From positions 11,672,001-11,736,000 of the forward strand of contig JANTQA010000032.1 in NCBI GenBank assembly GCA_027625915.1: 64,000 nucleotides of DNA, given 5' to 3'. Positions 11,742-23,460 of the stretch are shown here, one piece after another. The DNA comes from Anaeramoeba flamelloides. Taxonomy: Eukaryota > Metamonada > Anaeramoebidae. Numbering within the stretch: position 1 is the stretch's first letter; the number at the start of each line of letters is the position of its first letter. Position numbers and translations under genes: made by a program. The notes under the pieces were generated by a model. It was given only the letters and a program-made list of their open reading frames with translations. It had not been told where the DNA came from and did not search any database.

Positions 11742-13372
11742 TTAAATTCTGATCATTTTTATATTTAACATTTCTTCTTCAGACTAACTACTCTTTTTAC
11801 ATGAATTTTTTTTTATTTTACTTTATCGAAAAAAAAAATAAAATTATTTCATTTTAAGTTGATATTATAAACCGTATATATAACTTATTTGAAACTTAGA
11901 CATTTATTATTTCTAAAATTTATCTTTTTAGAATCAAATAAACTATTGGTTAACAATTGTAACCTATCTTAAACCCAATATAGGCGTATTTTTTTGTAAA
12001 AAAAAAAAAAATATTTCTTTCATATTTCAAAAATTATACAATATCTTATGTTGAATCTCTTGAATTTTTTTTATTTATAAGAATTAAATTTTTATTTTGA
12101 AAAAAAAAAAAAATTAGTAAAAATTACCTGTCGTTAGTATTAAAATGGAAAATTAAATAAATTCATGATGCCAATCATAAATTTTGATAAGCAACCTTTA
12201 AAAAAAAAAATTGTAACTTTTACTGAACAATTGTAAAAGATAGAGTAAAAAACAGTATATCAAATGAATAAAAATACTTGTGATCTAAAATTTAATGAAA
12301 ATATTTAAAGATTATTTTATTAAGGCATTATTAAAAATGATCAATAATAACTTCTCTTTTATAAAAAAATGTATACTTAAAATCAGTTTGTATTAATAAA
12401 AAAGGATAATATTTCAACACTAAACATAAAATATCATTAAAAATAAAATAAAAATAAATCAATTCTGGTCTCAACTTAGAGAAACAAGTTGTTTTATAAA
12501 ATTCATATTTGCATATTTGGTAAACTGATGATTCAAATTAAAAGATATATCTCTTTTCTCGTAAGGCAATTGTACCTAAAATAATCAAAGAAATCCACAA
12601 AAATGATAAAGTAAATTAGTATTGAGTTTTTTAAAGTCATACATTAATAAAGAAATTCTTAAAAATTCTAGATCAAATATAAAATTTTTCTCAAAAAATG
12701 GAGCCAATTAAGTATTGAGGGTATTTTCCACATATAAAAAAACAATAAAATTTCAAAAAAATTAGAAAAATTATGTAAAAATCTTTAAAAATCCATAAAT
12801 CATTTGTAACTTTTCTGAAAAGACCAGTATTTAAACTTTCAAAATGATTTAGTTGCTTGTATACTCTCAGATATTATATTAGGCGTTGTATTGGAATATG
12901 AAGAAAAAAACAGGGTTTGAGTTTGTAACTGTAATTTTATGTACAAAACCTATCAATTTTTGAGAACTCTCTGATCTTGAAAATGACTCTTATCTTTCAG
13001 AAAGTTTAATTGTTTTTACTGTGAAAATTTAACTGTGGGAACAATTAATTATTACTGAGTGAGTGATCTTTAAATTTTTGGGTATTTCATTATCTCCCAT
13101 TTTAAAGAACAAGAACATTTGACTTTCATATCAATTCCTAATTTATTTTAGGTATTGACATATTATCTTTTGAAATTGTAAAGATCTTACTGTCTTTTTT
13201 GAGGGCAAAACATTAATGAGCCAAGTACTAATGATTCTCATTAAGTCTAAAATTTAATAGTACCACACAAAGAACCCCCATTTAATTTTTAAAAGAGATT
13301 CCTAAGAAAATACACTTATTGAAAAATCCAACAAAAAAAAGTCATTTTTTTTATTTTCTAGTTATTTTTATC

Positions 13373-16300
13373 ATGAATTCCCAGCATGGAGACAATTCTG
13401 AAACAAATAACAAAGACTTTGAAAATTACTACCAGAAACTTAATATGATAAGGGCTGTTGATCGTGGTTTTTATAAATTTCTTTTTAATCGTTCAAATTC
13501 ATTTGAACTTGTCAAATCACGTATTCTCAATGATCGATTTTTTAATAGAATGATTACTTTATATTACAGCACCTTTTCTACAATAGAAAGCGATGGTGAA
13601 GAAAGTGAAGAAGAAAAAGATCAACAGCAATTACAACAAGACCAGAAAAACTTAACAAGCAACCACAATTCTGGCATAATAAACAATAAAAAATCCCCAA
13701 AAGAAAAAGGCAATAATCACAAACCCCAAGAAAATATAAAACAACAAGTAGAAACTCTTCAACAAAAGTCTACTTTCAATAAGGAAAGGGAAATTGATCC
13801 AGACTTTGGAACTAAAATGGAAATCGAAGAATCACAAAAAATTCCAAATGCCACCGATAATCAGACTTTTAAAAGCAATAAAATTGGAAACCAAAATGAA
13901 AGTAAAGCCAAAAATAATACTGAACAACAAACAGAAAATCTGGAAAAGGAAAAAGAAAGTGAAGAATCAAAAGAAAAAGATCTTGAAACTGAAAGAGGAG
14001 ATGAAAAGAAAAATGAAAAAGAAGAAGAAGAAGAAGAAGAAAAAGAAAAGGAAAGGGAAAAAGAAGAAGGAGAAGGAAAACGAAAAGAAAACGAAAAGGA
14101 AAAGAAAAACGAAAATAAAACTGTTGTGAAGGAAATTGAAAAAGAGAAAGATAATATTGTGATGTTAAATAATTTTCCATTTCAAAAAAGAAGATCAAGA
14201 AGAAATGTTTCATTATTTAAAATGGATGACGAGCTTCAAGAATTATTTCGTCAACAGCAAGATTCTCTTAAAGAATTCCAACAAAGCATTAAAAGGCGTT
14301 TCAAGAAAAAATCCAAACAAAAACCTCAACCAAAAAATACAACAAAAAAAATTGGGTTAACCGCTTCAAGAAAACGAAAAAAAAAAGAAAAGCCAAAAAA
14401 GGAAAAGGAAAAAAAAAAAAAAGAAAAGGATCAAAAAAGAAAAGAAAAAGAAAAGACGAAATATCAAAAAAAGCACAAACACAAAGACAAAAAAAAACAC
14501 AAGCACAAACATAAAGATAAAAAAAAACTAAAGGATAAATATAAAGACAAAAAAAAGCGTAAAGACAAAAAAAAATACAAAGACCACAAAAAATACAAAG
14601 ACAAAAAAAAATATAAAGACAAAAAATACAAAGACAAAAAAAAATACAAGAACAACAAAAAATATAAAGACAAAAAAAAATATAAAGAAAAAAAAAAGCA
14701 CAAGCATAAACATAAACACAAGTCTCAAAAAAAATTCAAGTATTCCGAAGATGATAAAAAATTGATCAAGCAATCAAAAAAAAAAAGAAAAACTAATTTG
14801 ATTTCAAAATCTGATCAAAAAAATGCATTTTATTTTCAAAACAACAATGAAACTAATACTCAAACCAGAAAACCAATTACAAGATCTTCAAAAAATGTTC
14901 CCTCCAAACAGAAATCACCTGAAAATCTTGATCAACAAATGAAAATTCTTAATGAAACACAACCAAAGGAAAAGGAAAAAAGACAAATTAATCAAATAAA
15001 TAATTTTACAAATCCGGAAATATATTCAAAAGGCATGAATTGCGTAGAAATGAAAAATGGGAAAGATCAGGAAATTTTCAAAGACAAAAATGAAACACAA
15101 CCTAAACAAGCATTGAACCGATCATCCGAAAAAGTCCAAAATAATTTAAAAATGCAACATAGTAATAATAATATGAATCCCAAAAGTGCACAAAAAAATA
15201 TAAACGATATATATAAGCAATTTAAGCCTAAGAAACGGAAAATAATTATGTTAAGTGATATTCAAACCCAGCAAAATAAGCAACGCTCCCAAGAGCTAAG
15301 AATAAAAAAACAAATACCAACCCAAAAAAAAACCGAAATAAGAACTAAAAGTAAAACACCAATTCAAAAGAAAGAAGAGAAAACACATCCAATGGGGAAT
15401 AAAACTATGAATATAATTAGACCGCAGATGAAAATACAATCGATGGGGAGTATTTACTCGTCGAATTCAAATCAATATAAAAATAAACGGGTGCAAAAAC
15501 AGCAAATAATACAAATTGATGATGTTTGTATGGGAAAGATGAAAAAGAGAGAGAAAATGGATAAAAGGTCTCAAGATTTGCAAAAATTAAACCAAATTCA
15601 TGTTAGAGAGCAGAGCAATATCAAATTTAATTCAAATAATAATTCCAATGTTGATAATAATAAAAAATTTAATTCCAACACAAAAACAAAATCTAAATCA
15701 TATTCAGATTCAGATTCAGGTTCGGACTCAGGTTCGGACTCAGGTTCGGATTCAGGTTCAGAACAAAAACAAGATCCAGAATCGAAATCCAATTCAGATT
15801 CAGAATGGAAATCAGATTCAGATTCAGATTCATATCCAGATCCAGAATCGAAAATAAACTTTGATGAAACTTTATTCGAACATAATAAACCGCATAGTCT
15901 TAAAAGGCCACATGATTATAAGCAATGGTGTTTGGATAAACAAAAGGCTTTTGATTCTTTTGGAATAAATGATAATTGCTATTATTTTCGTTTTAATCAT
16001 CCGGGTGAAAGAAAGAAAGTGGGTGCATGGACAAAAGAAGAAGACACAATATTTGTGCTTAGAGTGAAAACGTTTGGGCTTAATGATGGGTGGGGAAACT
16101 TTGCTAAAGTTATCAATGGTAGAGTTGGTTATACTTGTTCAGCGTATTTTCGTTACAAATTATTACATGATGATAAATTTTTTAAGTTATATGGGGAAAA
16201 GCATAGGAGGGTTGATGGAAAACTTAAATATAGGCATGGGCGTAGAAAATATCAATACAAATTTAAAATTGAAAATCAACAATCATCCCTAAATTTAAAA

Positions 16301-17473
16301 AAACGCAGGCGTAGAACCAGTGTAAAAAAGGGTAAGAAAGAAAAAGAAAGGTTGAAAAATAATGGGAGGGGTAAGAAGGGTAAACGTGGGGGGATTAATA
16401 AAACAACCGCGAAAAGGAAAAAAACAAAAAAAAAAAAAAAAAAAAAAAAGAAGAAGCCAGCTAAAAAAAATTTACGGAGAAACCAAAAAGTTGAAAATTT
16501 ACTAAATGAAAAAATTGATCCAAAAAACGATAGCGCAATACTAAAATTGCAAAGAATCCACAATAAGACGAGAATTTTAGAGTGTTTGCCACCGGATTTT
16601 GATGAGCCTTTATCTGATACTTCTGAAGATACAATTGATGATATGGAAATTATCAACCAAATTAATAATTCCAAAAAAAAAAATAAAAAAAAAAAATCAA
16701 AAGTAAATCAAAATATTGAAGAAAATGAAGATGAGGTAAATATTAACAGTCATGAAACTGGTGGCACAAATAAAGATGATCAATTAGAATCGCAGGAGAA
16801 AATTCAATCGTTTGATAAGAGTAATAGTACTGATAATAATACGGTTAATAATAACAATAAAAATGCGAATGATGAGGACGGTAATAAGAATGATGAAGAT
16901 AATAATAATGGTAATGGTGAAGAAGAAGAAGATAAAGATGATGATGATGAGCCTGTATTTGAAGAAGAATATGGGGATGCGGAAGATTACACTACCGACC
17001 CAAGCGATAGCGAAACATCAGAATTCGATTTTGAAAGGGAATTGGTAAATACTAGTAAAAACAACGAGGATGATTCAGAAAGCGATTTTGTACCATCAAA
17101 GCAATTAACAGAAGAAATCGAATTATTTAAATTTGCAAAATCAGATTGGTATACAAACCCTTTACCGGGGTTCATTGACCAAATTACACAAGAAGAAGTT
17201 AAAAAGCCTACACTTTCCCCAACTGGTTATGTTTTTGATTACGATACTTGGAAAAGGGTTTTGAAGATTGAACCACTAAATTGTTGCCCAATTACTAGAT
17301 GCTCGGTTTTTAAAAGACAGTTAATTATTTTAACAATAGATAACATCGAAAATTACTTGTATGATATCGTGAATATTGACCCAGACGATTACCAGGTTAA
17401 AAAAAGATCACAATACCCTTTAAATAGAACTAAGAAAAGGAGATCTTTGAAGAAAAGGAGGAAAAAAAAATAA
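13373..17473 (+). CDS. Large Lys/Ser-Asp-rich nuclear protein with Myb/SANT and U-box-like domains
   Basis: This is a single-exon gene of 1366 residues. The frame is open 18 codons earlier, but the first ATG is at 13373 (MNSQHGDNSETNN). The order of parts is: a short folded N-terminus (about 1-85); mixed Glu/Lys low-complexity sequence; a Lys-rich tandem region built on KYKDKKKYKDKK (about 336-456); Asn/Gln/Lys linker; Ser-Asp repeats of SDSGSDSGSDS type (about 775-825); a Myb/SANT-like domain (about 883-945) starting GAWTKEEDTIFVLRVK with the DGWGNFAKVI second helix; a very basic stretch; an acidic stretch (about 1180-1235); and a C-terminal block (about 1260-1337) beginning NPLPGFIDQITQEEV and containing SPTGYVFDYDTW and CCPITR, which resembles a U-box. 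A basic tail follows. A nuclear role in DNA/chromatin binding, possibly with ubiquitin-ligase activity, is inference. The lack of introns contrasts with its neighbours. Confidence 0.88.
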   Translation: MNSQHGDNSETNNKDFENYYQKLNMIRAVDRGFYKFLFNRSNSFELVKSRILNDRFFNRMITLYYSTFSTIESDGEESEEEKDQQQLQQDQKNLTSNHNSGIINNKKSPKEKGNNHKPQENIKQQVETLQQKSTFNKEREIDPDFGTKMEIEESQKIPNATDNQTFKSNKIGNQNESKAKNNTEQQTENLEKEKESEESKEKDLETERGDEKKNEKEEEEEEEKEKEREKEEGEGKRKENEKEKKNENKTVVKEIEKEKDNIVMLNNFPFQKRRSRRNVSLFKMDDELQELFRQQQDSLKEFQQSIKRRFKKKSKQKPQPKNTTKKIGLTASRKRKKKEKPKKEKEKKKKEKDQKRKEKEKTKYQKKHKHKDKKKHKHKHKDKKKLKDKYKDKKKRKDKKKYKDHKKYKDKKKYKDKKYKDKKKYKNNKKYKDKKKYKEKKKHKHKHKHKSQKKFKYSEDDKKLIKQSKKKRKTNLISKSDQKNAFYFQNNNETNTQTRKPITRSSKNVPSKQKSPENLDQQMKILNETQPKEKEKRQINQINNFTNPEIYSKGMNCVEMKNGKDQEIFKDKNETQPKQALNRSSEKVQNNLKMQHSNNNMNPKSAQKNINDIYKQFKPKKRKIIMLSDIQTQQNKQRSQELRIKKQIPTQKKTEIRTKSKTPIQKKEEKTHPMGNKTMNIIRPQMKIQSMGSIYSSNSNQYKNKRVQKQQIIQIDDVCMGKMKKREKMDKRSQDLQKLNQIHVREQSNIKFNSNNNSNVDNNKKFNSNTKTKSKSYSDSDSGSDSGSDSGSDSGSEQKQDPESKSNSDSEWKSDSDSDSYPDPESKINFDETLFEHNKPHSLKRPHDYKQWCLDKQKAFDSFGINDNCYYFRFNHPGERKKVGAWTKEEDTIFVLRVKTFGLNDGWGNFAKVINGRVGYTCSAYFRYKLLHDDKFFKLYGEKHRRVDGKLKYRHGRRKYQYKFKIENQQSSLNLKKRRRRTSVKKGKKEKERLKNNGRGKKGKRGGINKTTAKRKKTKKKKKKKKKKPAKKNLRRNQKVENLLNEKIDPKNDSAILKLQRIHNKTRILECLPPDFDEPLSDTSEDTIDDMEIINQINNSKKKNKKKKSKVNQNIEENEDEVNINSHETGGTNKDDQLESQEKIQSFDKSNSTDNNTVNNNNKNANDEDGNKNDEDNNNGNGEEEEDKDDDDEPVFEEEYGDAEDYTTDPSDSETSEFDFERELVNTSKNNEDDSESDFVPSKQLTEEIELFKFAKSDWYTNPLPGFIDQITQEEVKKPTLSPTGYVFDYDTWKRVLKIEPLNCCPITRCSVFKRQLIILTIDNIENYLYDIVNIDPDDYQVKKRSQYPLNRTKKRRSLKKRRKKK

Positions 17474-18634
17474 ATTTTATTATTTTTTATGACGTATGAA
17501 GTGGATTTGGCAATAATTCATATTATAATCTTTTATGAATAAACTATCAAAGTTATCCTTACATATTGTTGTTTTTATTTGATTTAATAATAAATTGAGA
17601 AAAATAAAATATCTAATGTTTTTTGGTTTGGATTTATTAAAATTGTTTTTTCTTGGATTTTTTTTTTTTAATGTGACGATAAGTTACCAAAAGAAGAAGA
17701 AAAAAGTTTTTTGAAAATGTTAAGTAAATTTTGAAATGTTCAAAAATAAACCTAAAATTCTTTGAATAATCAATGTATCAATTTGAAATAAGTGGTTTAC
17801 TTTTCAAAATTAGTACTTTTTTTGATAATATTATTGAGGATCAAATTATGATAAATTGCAAAATATTATAATTACGAATCATTACTATAAATAAATAAAT
17901 CTGACAAAATCTTCAATTCATCTCCTGATAAAGGTATTATTTTTAATTAACAAATTTATTCATTAACAAACAAACAGATCATCAAAAAAAAATTATTTTT
18001 CTAAAAAAGAAATATTAAATAAAAACAAAATAAAATTAATATCAAAGCAAAAGATCAGAAGATTTTATTTTAATTCTCTTAGGGAAATATCTGATAGTCT
18101 AAATCAATATTTGTAAATCCCTTTTTGTAAATAATTGTTTCACCATCTTTTATTGGGTGTGTTGCTTTGATTACATGTATTTGGTGATATCACAAACCAT
18201 CATTAATTCTTCTTTCATTCTATATAGTTATATCATTCACCGGTTTCTATTCAAGGGTAACGGGGATAATTCAAATTTTTTTTTTCTCTCTATAACATAT
18301 CCTTACAATAATGATTGTAAAGTGTTTTTTTTTTTTTAAGAAAATGTTTCCATATCTTTGTTCTTCATCTTCTCTTAACCTTACATAGATATCGATCAAC
18401 TCATGTTTAAAGAGTTTTTTTTATTCAACGGTTTTCATACCATGAAAACCTGATCTAAACTCGATTTCAAAAAATATGACTCATCGGAAATAACAAATTG
18501 GATATATATTTATTGAATATTCACCGAATGTCGACTTTTTATCTATAATTGATAATCTTTCTATCGGGTCTTTGCTCCTCGTGTGTATTCAGGACGTGGA
18601 TAGTTTCTATTTGATCATGAAAATGATAAATTTA

Positions 18635-18638
<4 letters not shown>

Positions 18639-18679
<41 letters not shown>
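18639..18679. repeat. (TA)n microsatellite, about 41 bp
   Basis: An uninterrupted TA run. Confidence 0.9.
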
Positions 18680-18683
<4 letters not shown>

Positions 18684-20619
18684 TTTCTTCTTCTCTTTTT
18701 TTTATTTGATGACTTTTCTTTAATTACTCCTTTCTATAAATAAATAAATAAAATAAATAAATATTTATTGAATATCCAAGAGTAATAAATTATTAAATCT
18801 TGCCTGTAATTCACTTTTAAGTCATTCTAAAGTAATAAAAACCTGATATTTAAAAAATTAAGAAAAAATAAAACCAAAAAAAAAAGTAAATTACAATTTC
18901 TGAAAAGATCATTATTGGTTTTTTATTCCCCAAATTTTCAAGGAAAAAAAATGTAAAAAAAAAAGATGATTTGATAGTAATTATCTGAATTTAAATAAAA
19001 AATATAGATTCTTAAATTCAATAAGGTTCAATTTTTATAGTGATTATTTGTCTTTTCGAAGATTTTTTTTCTCTACATAATCTGTTGCAAAAAAAAAAGT
19101 AGCAAAAAAAAAAAAGAAAAGAAATAAAAAAAGAAAAAAAAAAAGAAAAAAAACTTGAAAATAAAAGAAAAAGGAAAATTTTATGATATTAGTAAAAAAA
19201 TTTTTGATCTCGAATTATGGAATAGGAAAAAAATAATTCTGATCTGAAAATACAAATATTTGTTTTGATGAGAATATCGGATCAACACATACAAAACACC
19301 TTTCTATAACATTTAATAGTGGTCCAATTTTTTTTGTGTTATAATTAGTTTAATTCTACAAATATGTTATTTTTTGATTTCTTTTTTTCGACAATAAAGA
19401 CTTTGATAATTTCTGGTATTACTAATGTTTTTTTTTTTTTTTGGTAAAGTAAAGATTTAAATCATTATTTTTTTTTCCATTTAACTAAATTTACAAATCT
19501 ATTGGAAAGTGCATAAACAAAGGGGTAAATATAATAGATTTTAATACAAGCTTATTCTGTGCTTGAATTTATAAAAAGTTTTTTGTTCGGTGTTCTAGTT
19601 TTAAATTTACGATCAGTCTCTAGTCACTTGCCCTGAATTAGTTCCGATGTACACGAATTTGTTTATCACTCAAAGGTATATTCTGTAATTATTCTTCTTT
19701 TGGTTAACAAAATTTAAATAAAAAAACTACTGGAAACAGAAGATCACATTAATAAAAATTCAATTATCTTAAAAAGGATTCCGAGGTGCCTCAAAAAATA
19801 AAAAAAATTCAAATAATCATAAAAAAGTTTTCAGAGATCTCTTTATGTAAAAAATTGAAAAAAAAACAGGATAATTTTTACTAAATTATAAAATCCATTA
19901 AAAGAAAATAAATAACAAAAAATTCAAAGTAGAAAAAAAAAGATTCATAGAATTTTTCATCAAAAATTCCATTAAAAAAAAAGTTGAGAAGAAATATCAA
20001 CCTTAAAAAAAAATAAAATTACAAAAAAAAAATACTTATTATCTTATTGTCATTTTACAAATGCTTAAATTCTATAAAATTTGAGACATTTTTTTTTTCT
20101 TTCAATTGAAAATCAAGTTAATTTAACTTGATTCAATTGTTTTTTATTTTGTGGTAAACTGAATTTATCTTGTTAAGTATTTTGTAACATTCTTTGGGTA
20201 ATAATAACCCATTTGAGAAATGAAACAAATGAAAGAAATGAAAAAAATATACACTATCCAAAAAAGTGACAAAGAACAACACTTCAAAACTAAACATTTG
20301 AGAAAAACAAGTCAACAAAGAAAAAAGTGAAACACGATTTTTATTTAGGAAAATTATCGAAATAAAATAAAATAAAATAAAGAAGGCATGAATAAACTGA
20401 AAAGGTTAATTTATATTATTATTTTCAAACCAATTAACAAAAACGCGTTAAATCAGCTTTCTTAAGAGAATCTGATGAGTTATTTTGGAGATCTCAAAAA
20501 TTGTAATTTTTTGCAATAAATTGATAATAAAAGATTAATGAAAGAAAATCACAGGTCAAAAGATGGTATTAAAAAGATTATTATTATATTGAATTCTTTT
20601 TTTTTTCTTTTTAGTTTAG

Positions 20620-20621
<2 letters not shown>

Positions 20622-20661
<40 letters not shown>
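20622..20661. repeat. (TA)n microsatellite, about 40 bp
   Basis: An uninterrupted TA run. Confidence 0.9.
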
Positions 20662-20662
<1 letters not shown>

Positions 20663-21269
20663 TGTTGGTTGAAAAATAAATGGAAAAAAATTTTCATTTA
20701 TCTTTCCAAAAAAGATTTTATCAATCAAGTAAAATTTCATTTTTTTTATTATCATAAAAGCTAAATTATTTAGCTCCGCCAAAAAGCTTTGACTGTTGGT
20801 TTTCCCTTTCGAATTCTTGTCTTTTGGAGTTTGTTTTGTCTTTTATTTGATTTTTCTTTTGGAAAGTTCAATGGCTATTCTGTTTTTTTTTTTTGGAATT
20901 CACAGTATAGATCGTATTTTTCTGTTTTCAATAGGTTTCACAATTAACAACTGTATTGAACTATTTTTGACGAAAAGTAACACTTCTTGATATAAAATTA
21001 AAATTTACAACAATTTAAATTGGAAATTGATTGTTACTCTTTGGCACTTTCTTTCTCAAAAGTTCCTTCTTTTTGTTTGTTATTCTTTAGAGATCTTTTT
21101 TTGACGTGTTGATTGATCTTGGGTTTTTCAGATAAATTCCGAAAAATTTTTTCAGCCTGATTTACAGTGATCAAAATAAAGCGTGCACAACGACTATAAT
21201 CGGAGTTTCAAAACATTATCTGTACTTTTTTTTATTCTTCTACCAAGGCAACATCCAATCTACTAACAA

Positions 21270-21600
21270 ATAGTATACCTAAGTTCAAATCAATTTTGAA
21301 GGTAGAGATCTGGTTATTTTCAGTAAAATTTAAATTATTCATGAAATTTTCATAATATTTCACAATTTTTTTGAAATTGTTTAGTTTTTTTTATGATTAA
21401 AATCTTCTTAAAAATTTAACTATATTTTTTGAGATAAATTTTGCAATTTGATCCTTCATTTTTAGAATTTTTTTTGAAATAATAGAACTTTAAGAAACCA
21501 AAACCATATTTTTTTAGGCTTGATTATTGGTTTCTTTTATTGGTTAATGTATAGGTCTTCTATAACAAAAAAACATGCTTTTTATTTTGAAACACGCATT
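21270..21600 (+). repeat. Repeat R3, copy 1
   Basis: The left part, AAGTTCAAATCAATTTTGAA and ATTTGATCCTTCATTTTTAG, matches 46020-46230 in the same orientation. The right part, TGGTTTCTTTTATTGGTTAA, TAGGTCTTCTATAA and TTTTATTTTGAAAC, matches 46290-46400 in inverted orientation. The AAGTTCA/TCAATTTTGAAGGTA block is also present inverted near 27980-28030. It is non-coding; the inverted inner part suggests a rearranged or foldback element. Confidence 0.6.
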
Positions 21601-22320
21601 ATATTTTTTTGCACGGGTTATTTTGACTACAGTATATGTACTTTAAAATACAAGAAATTGCAATATTTTGGCTTAAATTCGATTCAATAACATATAAATC
21701 ACTTCTATGGGTGGGTGTATTGTATTCCATTGGAAAAGATATAATTTGATTAGTCCTTAAATGCAAGGGTTAAATAGAAAAATTAACGGAAAATTATGAT
21801 ATAATTTGAATCTCATTAGACAAAAAAAGTAAAACAGCCATGATCTAAAGCACTTTTATTTTACTGAACAAGCACTTAAACTTCAAATACAAAATCACTT
21901 CATTCGTTCGGTTCAACTACTTGTTTTTGTCTTGAAGGTAAAAATTTGTTGAAAGGATTACTAATGCAATTAATCAATATACCGGTTTTTAAAAATTAAG
22001 TATCACAAGTTTTCAAAAGTGATAGCAATTGATTTGTTCACTCTTATAAGAAATTCAAGTAAAAATGTTTAACACTTTTTTTCTCTCTCTTTGAAAAAAG
22101 ATTGGGTTGATTAATTTCCAACTAGTTATTTTAGACAAACTCTTTTACTTAAATCACTCTTCTTCAAAAGAATGAAATAAATAAAAATTTGGTAAACAAG
22201 ATATTGGTATTTGCAATCTAAATGGGTAAAATTTTCACTTCATTTTTCATCCTGTTGTTTTATAAATCAGCTTCTCAAAGTAGTTGGTTGAAATTTGTGA
22301 TTTTGAGGTTCTAATTGAAA

Positions 22321-22440
22321 ATGAAAAATAAAAAACGAAGTGACAATTATACAACAGTTAAATTTCCGATATCAGTAAACTTTAAAAAATACAAACCTGA
22401 TAAAGTGTTAGGAAAAACAGATCAAGTAATAGAGAAGTAA
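22321..22440 (+). CDS. Possible small ORF (39 residues) upstream of the Rho GTPase
   Basis: An ATG frame of 39 codons ends with TAA 261 bp before the GTPase start codon. Its composition (Lys-rich with Thr, Asp, Val, Pro; MKNKKRSDNYTTVKFPIS then NFKKYKPDKVLGKTDQ) is less skewed to Phe/Leu/Ile/Asn than chance frames in this window. It could be a leader ORF on the GTPase transcript, a tiny exon or a coincidence. I do not recognise it. Confidence 0.15.
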   Translation: MKNKKRSDNYTTVKFPISVNFKKYKPDKVLGKTDQVIEK

Positions 22441-22701
22441 ACTAAATTTAAAATACATCCAGGATTTTCTTCAGATTTATATCCAAAAAGTAACTCATGA
22501 TTATGAATTTTTTACAAAAATAAAAAAATATTTCTCATAAAAACTTTTTTCTCAAACTATTTTTACAATGGAAAATCATAACCAATCATAAAAGGGGTTT
22601 CTGTTTGTCAAATAGACCAAAACAACAAAATGTAAGAAAAAAATTAAAAACTTTTCATTTTTTTCAAATTCTTCGAAATTTAAATAACCGAAAAAAGCAC
22701 A

Positions 22702-23460
22702 ATGTCCAAATTAGAAGTCAAAGTAAACATAACCTTTCTTCTCAAAAAAACAAAAAGTCCACAAAATAATAACAAACCTTTTTTGTTTTTTCCTTGAATT
22801 TTTTCTTTTACTTTTTTGACTCATTTTTGACAAACACAGGTTGTAGCTGTAGGAGACGGAGCTGTTGGTAAAACGTGTGGTTTAATGAGCTTTGCCAAAA
22901 ATGAATTTCCAAAAAGATACGTACCAACTGTTTTTGACAACTTCTCAACAAATGTAACTGTTGACGACAAGCCAATTTTGTTAACACTTTGGGATACCGC
23001 GGGGCAAGAGGATTACGATCAATTAAGGCCCCTGAGTTATCCAGGAACAGACATCTTTCTGATGATGTTTTCTTCCATTTCGCCAACATCACTTGAGAAT
23101 ATCAAATACAAATGGCTTCCAGAAGTTAGGGAGCATTGTGCCGAGACACCCTTTATGCTGGTGTGCACAAAGCTAGATCTTCGTGAAGATCAAGACTACT
23201 GTTCTCAAAACAACATCAAGCCCGTCACTACAGAACAAGGTAAAAAAATGGCCAAGGAGCTAGGCGCCGCAGGCTATGAAGAAATGTCTGCTTTAACACA
23301 AAAGAATTTACACACTTGCTTCAATAACGCAATCAGGATTGTTATTGGCGCGAAGGACCCTAACTCTGGTGGATCAAACCAAAACTCTGGTGGATCAAGT
23401 GGTAATAATAATACCAAAGGTGGTGGTGCTGATGAAAAATCTTGTTGTGTTCTACTTTAA
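22702..23460 (+). CDS. Rho/Rac-family small GTPase, two exons
   Basis: This is a complete Rho-family GTPase of 213 residues that cycles between GTP and GDP at membranes to control actin. Exon 1 (22702-22722) encodes MSKLEVK and ends at donor GTAAAC; the 117-bp intron ends at acceptor ACACAG (22839); exon 2 (22840-23460) continues in phase 0 with [12 protein letters not shown]. All G boxes are present: G1 GDGAVGKT, switch I YVPTVFDN with the effector Thr, G3 [18 protein letters not shown]4 TKLDLR and G5 SALT. The Rho insert region ([16 protein letters not shown]) marks the subfamily. The tail is Gly/Asn/Ser-rich ([14 protein letters not shown]), lacks the usual polybasic run, and ends CCVLL. 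The terminal CVLL predicts geranylgeranylation, and the extra Cys could be palmitoylated. Just after the P-loop, KTCGLMSF replaces the common KTCLLISY. Orthology to Rac versus Rho or Cdc42 is not assigned. Confidence 0.96.

Larger units (their letters stand above)
7189..13372. other. Long AT-rich interval with one weak gene candidate
   Basis: Apart from the low-confidence two-exon candidate at 7940-8724, I see no supported gene. Features are poly-A near 9500-9527 and 10349-10368, a (TA)n tract at about 11708-11739, and a weak match at 8240-8360 to the CCTAGCTTTT hairpin repeat of 30.4 and 37.7 kb. The final few hundred bases before 13373 should hold the promoter of the Myb/U-box-like gene, but no motif stands out. 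Confidence 0.5.
17474..22701. other. Intergenic interval of 5.2 kb, mostly without recognisable content
   Basis: It holds (TA)n tracts at 18639-18679 and 20622-20661 and a repeat at about 21270-21600 that reappears near 46.0-46.4 kb. A possible reverse-strand coding tail lies at 21034-21156, and a 39-codon frame at 22321-22440. Bases 20780-22400 are a little less AT-rich than the rest, but I could not build a gene. Confidence 0.5.

Noticed and set aside
14464-14773. Reverse-strand frames rich in Leu/Phe/Cys opposite the Lys-rich region
   Set aside because: They are shadows of the sense-strand repeat; complement of AAA/AAG codons gives Phe and Leu.
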